Assembly (NCBI GenBank): GCA_016649795.1
Contig: JAENWZ010000077.1
Coordinates: forward strand, 1-8,675
DNA: 8,675 nt
Reading direction: 5' to 3'
From: Proteiniphilum sp.
Lineage (GTDB): Bacteria; Bacteroidota; Bacteroidia; Bacteroidales; Dysgonomonadaceae
The position numbers were made by a program, and so were the translations under genes. Each line of letters opens with the position of its first letter. The first letter of the stretch is position 1. Shown in pieces: positions 4,996 through 8,675 of this stretch. Below the pieces are notes generated by a model. The model searched no databases and was not told where the DNA came from. It saw only the letters and a program-made list of their open reading frames with translations.

Positions 4996-7464
4996 TTACT
5001 TTTCCTCTCTCGTCACCGTGAAATCTTTCGCGTTTTTCACCTTCTCACCCAGCAGTGCCAGCTCGAGCACCTCTTTTACATCGCTAACGTAGTGGAACGT
5101 AAGCCCCTGCAGATAATCGGCTTTGATTTCATCTATATCTTTTTTGTTCTCTCTGCAGAGAATGATATCCTTTATTCCGGCGCGTTTGGCTGCCAGGATC
5201 TTTTCGCGTAGACCACCCACGGGAAGCACTATGCCCCGCAGCGTGATCTCACCTGTCATTGCCAGGTTGGGACGTACCTTTTGCTGCGTATAGATCGATG
5301 CCAGCGAAGTGATCATCGTGATGCCGGCCGATGGCCCGTCTTTCGGGATGGCTCCCTCCGGCACGTGGATGTGGGTGTTCCAGTTTTCGAACATATCCGG
5401 CGCAATATGCAGCTCTTCTGCATGAGAATGGAGATACTCCATGGCCAGCATAGCCGATTCCTTCATCACATCTCCCAGGTTTCCCGTGAGGGTGAGCTTG
5501 GCCCCTTTTCCGCGGCTCAGTGAGCTCTCGACGAACAGGATCTCACCGCCAACGGCAGTCCAGGCAAGACCTGTCACTACACCGGCGTAGTCGTTACCCT
5601 GATAGTGGTTCCGCGAGTGCTCCTCAATACCAAGATATTCATGGAGGTGGGATAGTTTAAGCGATTTCGGATAGGCTTCGTCTGAAGCTATCTTCCGGGC
5701 TATTTTACGCATGATCTTGGCAATCTTCTTGTTCAGTTCGCGAACACCCGATTCTCTGGTGTAATGTTCAACTATTTTGTGCAGTGTGGGTTTTGGGATC
5801 TTGAATGCGCCCTTTTCAATTCCGTGATTCAGCAGTTCCTTGGGCACGAGATGGCGATAAGCGATCTCTATTTTTTCTTCTGTGATGTATCCCCCCACGT
5901 TAATCAGTTCCATCCGGTCGAGCAGCGGCTGGGGTATACTGTTCAGATTATTTGCCGTAGCAATGAACAGCACTTTCGATAGGTCGTAGTCGATGGAGAG
6001 ATAGTTGTCGTGAAACGTAGAATTTTGTTCCGGATCGAGCACCTCCAGCAAGGCTGAAGAGGGATCACCACGGAAATCATTCCCTATCTTGTCCACTTCA
6101 TCCAGCACGAAAACAGGGTTGGATGATCCGGCCTTTTGGATGTTCTGGATAATACGTCCCGGGATGGCGCCGATGTATGTGCGACGGTGACCCCGTATTT
6201 CGGCTTCATCATGCAGTCCTCCCAAAGAGACCCTTACATATTTGCGGTTGATCGCTTCCGCGATCGATTTTCCCAGTGATGTCTTCCCCACACCCGGAGG
6301 ACCGTAAAGACAAAGGATGGGCGATTTCAGATCACCTTTCAGTTTCAGCACAGCCAGATGTTCGATAATGCGCTCCTTCACTTTCTCCATTCCGAAATGG
6401 TCTCTGTCGAGCACTTTTTGGGCATTGTTCAGATTGAAGTTATCTTTGGTGTATTCGCCCCAGGGAAGTTCAAGGATGGTCTGCAGGTAGCCGAACTGAA
6501 CGGAATAGTCTGGTGACTGCGGATTCAGTCGCTCCATTTTCTGTAACTCCTTCTCGAATGTCTCTGCCACCTCTGCACTCCATTTTTTCCTGAGTGCTTT
6601 TTTCCGGAATTCATCTATCTCTATCTGCTGCGTATTTCCACCCAGTTCTTCCTGGATAGTTTTGATCTGCTGCTGCAGGAAATACTCTTTTTGCTGCTGG
6701 CTCAGATCCTCACGCGTTTTCAACTGGATGTTCATCTTCAACTCCAGTATCTGCGATTCACGGTTAAGGATCATCAGAAGGCGGTATGCCTGCTCTTTCT
6801 CGTCGTTGATGTTCAGTAACTCCTGCTTCTCCCTGCTCTCGATGGGCAGGTTGGTACCGCAATAGCTGATCAGCATATCGGAAAAGGTATCACTGCTGAT
6901 GGTCTGCATCAGCTCTTTGGGCGGTTCTCCCAGCAGATGAAGCATATGCAGCATGGCATCACGGATGGAATCGAGGATGGCTTTGAATTCCTTGTCCTCT
7001 TTCGATGCTTTCACATATTCCTTCAGTTTATAGGTTGCCTTTAAAAATGGATCTGTTTGTGTGAGCTCAAGCCACTCAAAACGCCTTTTTGCCTGCACGA
7101 TGATACTGAAGTTTTCATCACCAAGCTCGATGACGCGAATCACTTCTGCGATAACACCAATATGATAAAGATCTTCCCTGCCAGGATCTTCCACTCCGGT
7201 CTCTTTTTGGCAAACAAGACCGATATACCGTTGTTTCTTTCCGAGCGATTTGATCAGATCGAGTGATTTTTTTCTGCCTACTGAGATAGGGAGCGTACTT
7301 CCCGGAAAAACAATAGTGTTCCGTAAAGGAAGTAAAGGCAGTGTCTCCCTGAGGTAGGATTTATCAATCTCCGTGTTACCGTCGACAAAGTCGGTGGCAA
7401 TAAAAGAGATAATGTTAGTCTCCGAATCTTCTGTAATGGCTGTATGTTTTTTAAATGGATTCAT
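4996..7464 (-). CDS. lon: ATP-dependent protease Lon (endopeptidase La, S16 family)
   Basis: Cytosolic hexameric AAA+ protease that degrades misfolded and regulatory proteins. 822 residues from the ATG at 7464, about 40 more than E. coli Lon because of an acidic N-terminal extension. Order: N-terminal substrate-binding LON domain (about 40-235, starting LPLLPLRNTIVFPG), coiled region (about 240-330), AAA+ module with Walker A GPPGVGKT (388-395) and Walker B VFVLDE (ending D455-E456), then the S16 protease domain. The catalytic serine is S712 in PKDGPSAG and the catalytic lysine K755 in GGLREKILAAK. Their 43-residue spacing equals that of E. coli S679/K722, so the enzyme should be active. The frame extends eight codons further to a TTG at 7488. 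The ATG is preferred because GAGGA lies 10 bases before it and would fall inside the longer version. It is monocistronic, convergent with the antiporter gene and divergent from trmN6. Confidence 0.98.
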   Translation of the reverse strand: MNPFKKHTAITEDSETNIISFIATDFVDGNTEIDKSYLRETLPLLPLRNTIVFPGSTLPISVGRKKSLDLIKSLGKKQRYIGLVCQKETGVEDPGREDLYHIGVIAEVIRVIELGDENFSIIVQAKRRFEWLELTQTDPFLKATYKLKEYVKASKEDKEFKAILDSIRDAMLHMLHLLGEPPKELMQTISSDTFSDMLISYCGTNLPIESREKQELLNINDEKEQAYRLLMILNRESQILELKMNIQLKTREDLSQQQKEYFLQQQIKTIQEELGGNTQQIEIDEFRKKALRKKWSAEVAETFEKELQKMERLNPQSPDYSVQFGYLQTILELPWGEYTKDNFNLNNAQKVLDRDHFGMEKVKERIIEHLAVLKLKGDLKSPILCLYGPPGVGKTSLGKSIAEAINRKYVRVSLGGLHDEAEIRGHRRTYIGAIPGRIIQNIQKAGSSNPVFVLDEVDKIGNDFRGDPSSALLEVLDPEQNSTFHDNYLSIDYDLSKVLFIATANNLNSIPQPLLDRMELINVGGYITEEKIEIAYRHLVPKELLNHGIEKGAFKIPKPTLHKIVEHYTRESGVRELNKKIAKIMRKIARKIASDEAYPKSLKLSHLHEYLGIEEHSRNHYQGNDYAGVVTGLAWTAVGGEILFVESSLSRGKGAKLTLTGNLGDVMKESAMLAMEYLHSHAEELHIAPDMFENWNTHIHVPEGAIPKDGPSAGITMITSLASIYTQQKVRPNLAMTGEITLRGIVLPVGGLREKILAAKRAGIKDIILCRENKKDIDEIKADYLQGLTFHYVSDVKEVLELALLGEKVKNAKDFTVTREEK

Positions 7465-7477
7465 AATAATATTTTCC

Positions 7478-7494
7478 TCTGTTCTCAAAACAGA
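7478..7494. promoter_or_regulatory. Small dyad in the lon leader
   Basis: TCTGTT and AACAGA are perfect inverted 6-mers around CTCAA, 14-30 bases before the lon ATG, overlapping the lon ribosome-binding region. It could be an operator or a small mRNA hairpin affecting lon translation. It could also be chance in a short AT-rich spacer. Confidence 0.3.
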
Positions 7495-7502
7495 AAAATG
7501 TG

Positions 7503-7510
7503 TACTTTTG
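7503..7510 (+). promoter_or_regulatory. -7 box upstream of trmN6
   Basis: TACTTTTG matches TAnnTTTG exactly, 61 bases before the trmN6 ATG. TCTG at 7478-7481 sits at a 21-base gap and could be a weak -33 element. I saw no equally good box for lon on the opposite strand of this divergent spacer. Confidence 0.5.
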
Positions 7511-7525
7511 TTTATAATTACCCTA

Positions 7526-7538
7526 TTTGTTGAACAAA
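7526..7538. promoter_or_regulatory. TTTGTT-G-AACAAA palindrome in the lon/trmN6 spacer
   Basis: A perfect 13-base palindrome with a one-base centre, 62 bases before lon and 33 bases before trmN6. It is placed where a bound protein could affect both genes. On the minus strand its TTTGTT-like flank (TTTTG at about 7535-7539) could also serve as a lon -33 element. No known operator was recognised. Confidence 0.3.
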
Positions 7539-7571
7539 ATCCATGCCAAAGAGCGACAAAAAATAAAGATT

Positions 7572-8288
7572 ATGTCCAATCCCTATTTCCGGTTCAAACA
7601 GTTTACCATTTATCAAGACAAATGCGCCATGAAGGTGGGGACCGATGGTGTGCTGCTTGGCGCATGGTCCGACGTGGGGAGTGGCGGGAAAATGCTGGAT
7701 GTGGGGACAGGCACAGGACTTATTGCATTGATGATGGCACAACGCTCTCCTGCAGGTTCTCTCTGGGCTGTGGACAATGAGGAGTCAGCGCTCAAGCAGG
7801 CTAAAGTGAATATAGGCAACTCCCCATTTTCTGACAGAATTACCCTGGTGAACTCCTCTTTTCAGCTGTTTGCCCGGCAAACAGCTATCCGTTTTGATTT
7901 GATCGTTTCTAACCCTCCCTTCTTTTCCGACTCTCTGCTGCCACCTGAGAAACAGAGAGCAGAGGCAAGACATTCCGTCACACTGACACTCGATGAGCTG
8001 CTCTTTTCCTGCCGAAGCTGCCTTGCAGAGAGCGGCATTCTTTCGCTGATTCTTCCATACAGCAGGAACAATGAATTGGAGAAACTGTGTGAGAAGTATG
8101 CATTTCATTTGAAACGGAAAACCATTGTATACCCGTTGCTCAATGCCATACCAAAACGTATTTTGGTTGAGCTGACAAGGCAGCAGACCAGTCAGCCTGT
8201 TACCCGGTCACTAATTATAGAAGAATCACGACACCATTATACCCGGGACTTTACCGATCTAGTACGCGATTTTTATCTTTATATGTAG
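7572..8288 (+). CDS. trmN6: tRNA1(Val) (adenine(37)-N6)-methyltransferase
   Basis: S-adenosylmethionine-dependent enzyme that methylates N6 of adenine 37, next to the anticodon of tRNA-Val (family of E. coli YfiC/TrmN6). 238 residues, close to the E. coli protein (about 245). The family signature FRFKQFTIYQDKCAMKVGTD opens the protein (6-25), followed by GVLLGAW (26-32), the SAM-binding motif I DVGTGTG (43-49), an acidic motif II residue in AVDNEE (66-71), and motif IV NPPF (114-117) that positions the target adenine amino group. A Rossmann-type fold continues to about 165, followed by a C-terminal substrate part. The frame is open back to a TTG at 7527, but the ATG at 7572 gives the conserved N-terminus and sits behind an A-rich leader. 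It is divergent from lon. No clear hairpin terminator follows. The exact tRNA substrate is inferred from the family. Confidence 0.93.
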   Translation: MSNPYFRFKQFTIYQDKCAMKVGTDGVLLGAWSDVGSGGKMLDVGTGTGLIALMMAQRSPAGSLWAVDNEESALKQAKVNIGNSPFSDRITLVNSSFQLFARQTAIRFDLIVSNPPFFSDSLLPPEKQRAEARHSVTLTLDELLFSCRSCLAESGILSLILPYSRNNELEKLCEKYAFHLKRKTIVYPLLNAIPKRILVELTRQQTSQPVTRSLIIEESRHHYTRDFTDLVRDFYLYM

Positions 8289-8341
8289 CATATTTCTGCA
8301 ATTCCTTTTTTAAAATTGTTTATTATTTGAGGTTTTGTTAT

Positions 8342-8349
8342 TATCTTTG
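8342..8349 (+). promoter_or_regulatory. Isolated -7 box with no full gene downstream
   Basis: TATCTTTG is identical to the boxes before coaA and the antiporter gene, and lies 23 bases before an ATG at 8373. No good -33 TTTG was found at 19-21 bases. Downstream there is only a 27-codon frame. Confidence 0.45.
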
Positions 8350-8372
8350 TTGTCAAGCTAAAAGCTAACTAT

Positions 8373-8456
8373 ATGCAAAAAGTTACTTTACTCTGCTGGC
8401 TGTCTACGATGTCCGTCACAACAGCAGCGTGGCACACACGACCTTCCGGGCAGTGA
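8373..8456 (+). pseudogene. Short leader-peptide-like frame, possible gene remnant
   Basis: From the ATG a 27-residue frame reads MQKVTLLCWLSTMSVTTAAW and then seven more residues to TGA. It has a basic start and a hydrophobic core with alanines, like the start of a signal peptide. A neighbouring frame (8369-8473) is also open, with codon choice resembling the genes here. It would join the same ATG if the A5 run at 8377-8381 had one more A, but it too ends after 33 residues. No family is recognised. It may be the broken start of an exported protein gene near an insertion sequence, or simply chance. Confidence 0.25.
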
Positions 8457-8534
8457 AGCTGACTGAATTGTAAAGTTGAAGAAATAAAACGGGTAGGGCC
8501 CGGGGCTATTTCAGAATAAAGCATTAAAAAAGAC

Positions 8535-8675
8535 CAGGGTCAACGCATTTAAATTTTCAATAAATGGAGTAAAAACCTGTCATCCCATCCTGCTTTGAGC
8601 CGTTTTGAAACCAATGATCCCTTCGATGTATCCTGTTTTAAAAGATTAAGTGCAATTTTTCTGATGAAGGAGAAA
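8535..8675 (-). mobile_element. End of an insertion sequence, ISAs1-like, continuing past the window
   Basis: The transposase C-terminus on the minus strand ends at 8549. Just outside it, CAGGGTCAACGCATTTAA (8535-8552) has the look of a terminal inverted repeat, since CAGGG-type ends occur in the ISAs1 family (from memory). The other end, the matching repeat and any target duplication lie outside the window, so the exact boundary is tentative. Confidence 0.55.
8549..8675 (-). CDS. ISAs1/H-repeat-type transposase, C-terminal fragment
   Basis: The last 41 codons of a gene entering from the right edge on the minus strand, ending TAA at 8549-8551. It reads FSFIRKIALNLLKQDTSKGS, then LVSKRLKAGWDDRFLLHLLKI. 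The pattern I-R-[KR]-[IV]-A-L-N-L-L, a lysine-rich stretch, K-R-[LK]-[KR]-A-[GA]-W-[DN] and a leucine-rich end is what I know from the C-termini of ISAs1-family (H-repeat, DDE) transposases. The DDE catalytic core is outside the window, so activity cannot be judged. The visible part has no internal stop. The stop lies within the putative inverted repeat, as is common in compact insertion sequences. An IS4-type DDE transposase is the main alternative. Confidence 0.75.
   Translation of the reverse strand, partial: FSFIRKIALNLLKQDTSKGSLVSKRLKAGWDDRFLLHLLKI

Larger units (their letters stand above)
8289..8534. other. Non-coding spacer with isolated promoter box and short frame
   Basis: About 245 bases between trmN6 and the presumed insertion-sequence end. 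It holds a T-rich stretch after trmN6, a TATCTTTG box (8342-8349), a 27-codon open frame from the ATG at 8373, a GC-rich patch (GGGCCCGGGG at about 8497-8506) and nothing else that I can identify. No hairpin terminator was found. It may be the remains of a gene start that lost its body. Confidence 0.5.

Noticed and set aside
7543..7566. Seven-codon upstream frame (ATG at 7543 to TAA) before trmN6
   Set aside because: Too short to judge, with no attenuator-like hairpin or repeated codons nearby. It is likely chance.
7527..7571. N-terminal extension of trmN6 from a TTG codon
   Set aside because: It overlaps the spacer palindrome and adds 15 residues not found in the family. The ATG at 7572 starts at the conserved region.
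7785..8108. Minus-strand open frame of 107 codons inside trmN6
   Set aside because: Shadow of trmN6, which has the complete methyltransferase motif set in the plus-strand frame.
1..8675. CRISPR array, tRNA or rRNA gene, restriction or defence island
   Set aside because: No regularly spaced direct repeats, no tRNA cloverleaf or rRNA segment, and no defence-type protein were seen on either strand.

Overview
The window looks like ordinary chromosomal DNA from a member of the Bacteroidota, most likely the order Bacteroidales. This rests on the style of the HtpG, Lon and CoaA proteins, the lack of strong Shine-Dalgarno sites, and repeated TAnnTTTG boxes (the Bacteroidetes -7 promoter element) upstream of genes. 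Base composition is mixed: genes are moderately GC-rich and intergenic stretches are very AT-rich. No name below family or order is claimed.

Layout from left to right: a type I pantothenate kinase (coaA, minus strand, C-terminus cut off by the window edge); the chaperone HtpG (minus strand) with its own terminator, whose T-tract abuts the coaA promoter; a 428-base AT-rich divergent intergenic region with several dyads and repeats; a small ECF-type sigma factor (plus strand) with no anti-sigma gene beside it; a near-perfect bidirectional terminator followed at once by a promoter and a CaCA-family Na+/Ca2+ antiporter gene (plus strand); a 19-bp perfect-stem terminator shared by the antiporter and the convergent ATP-dependent protease gene lon (minus strand); a 107-base divergent region; and trmN6 (plus strand), a tRNA adenine-N6 methyltransferase. 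The last ~390 bases hold no complete gene. They contain an isolated promoter-like box, a short leader-peptide-like reading frame that stops after 27 codons, and at the right edge the C-terminal 41 codons of a minus-strand transposase resembling the ISAs1/H-repeat family, with a likely insertion-sequence end near 8535.

Functionally the window is housekeeping: coenzyme A synthesis, protein folding (HtpG), protein degradation (Lon), ion homeostasis and tRNA modification. Each gene appears to be its own transcription unit, separated by hairpin terminators or divergent promoters. Two proteostasis genes (htpG and lon) flank an orphan ECF sigma factor, which suggests a stress-response link, but this is only inference. 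I found no convincing undescribed multi-gene system. The points most worth checking are the two dyads upstream of htpG, the regulation of the orphan sigma factor, and the insertion-sequence junction at the right edge.
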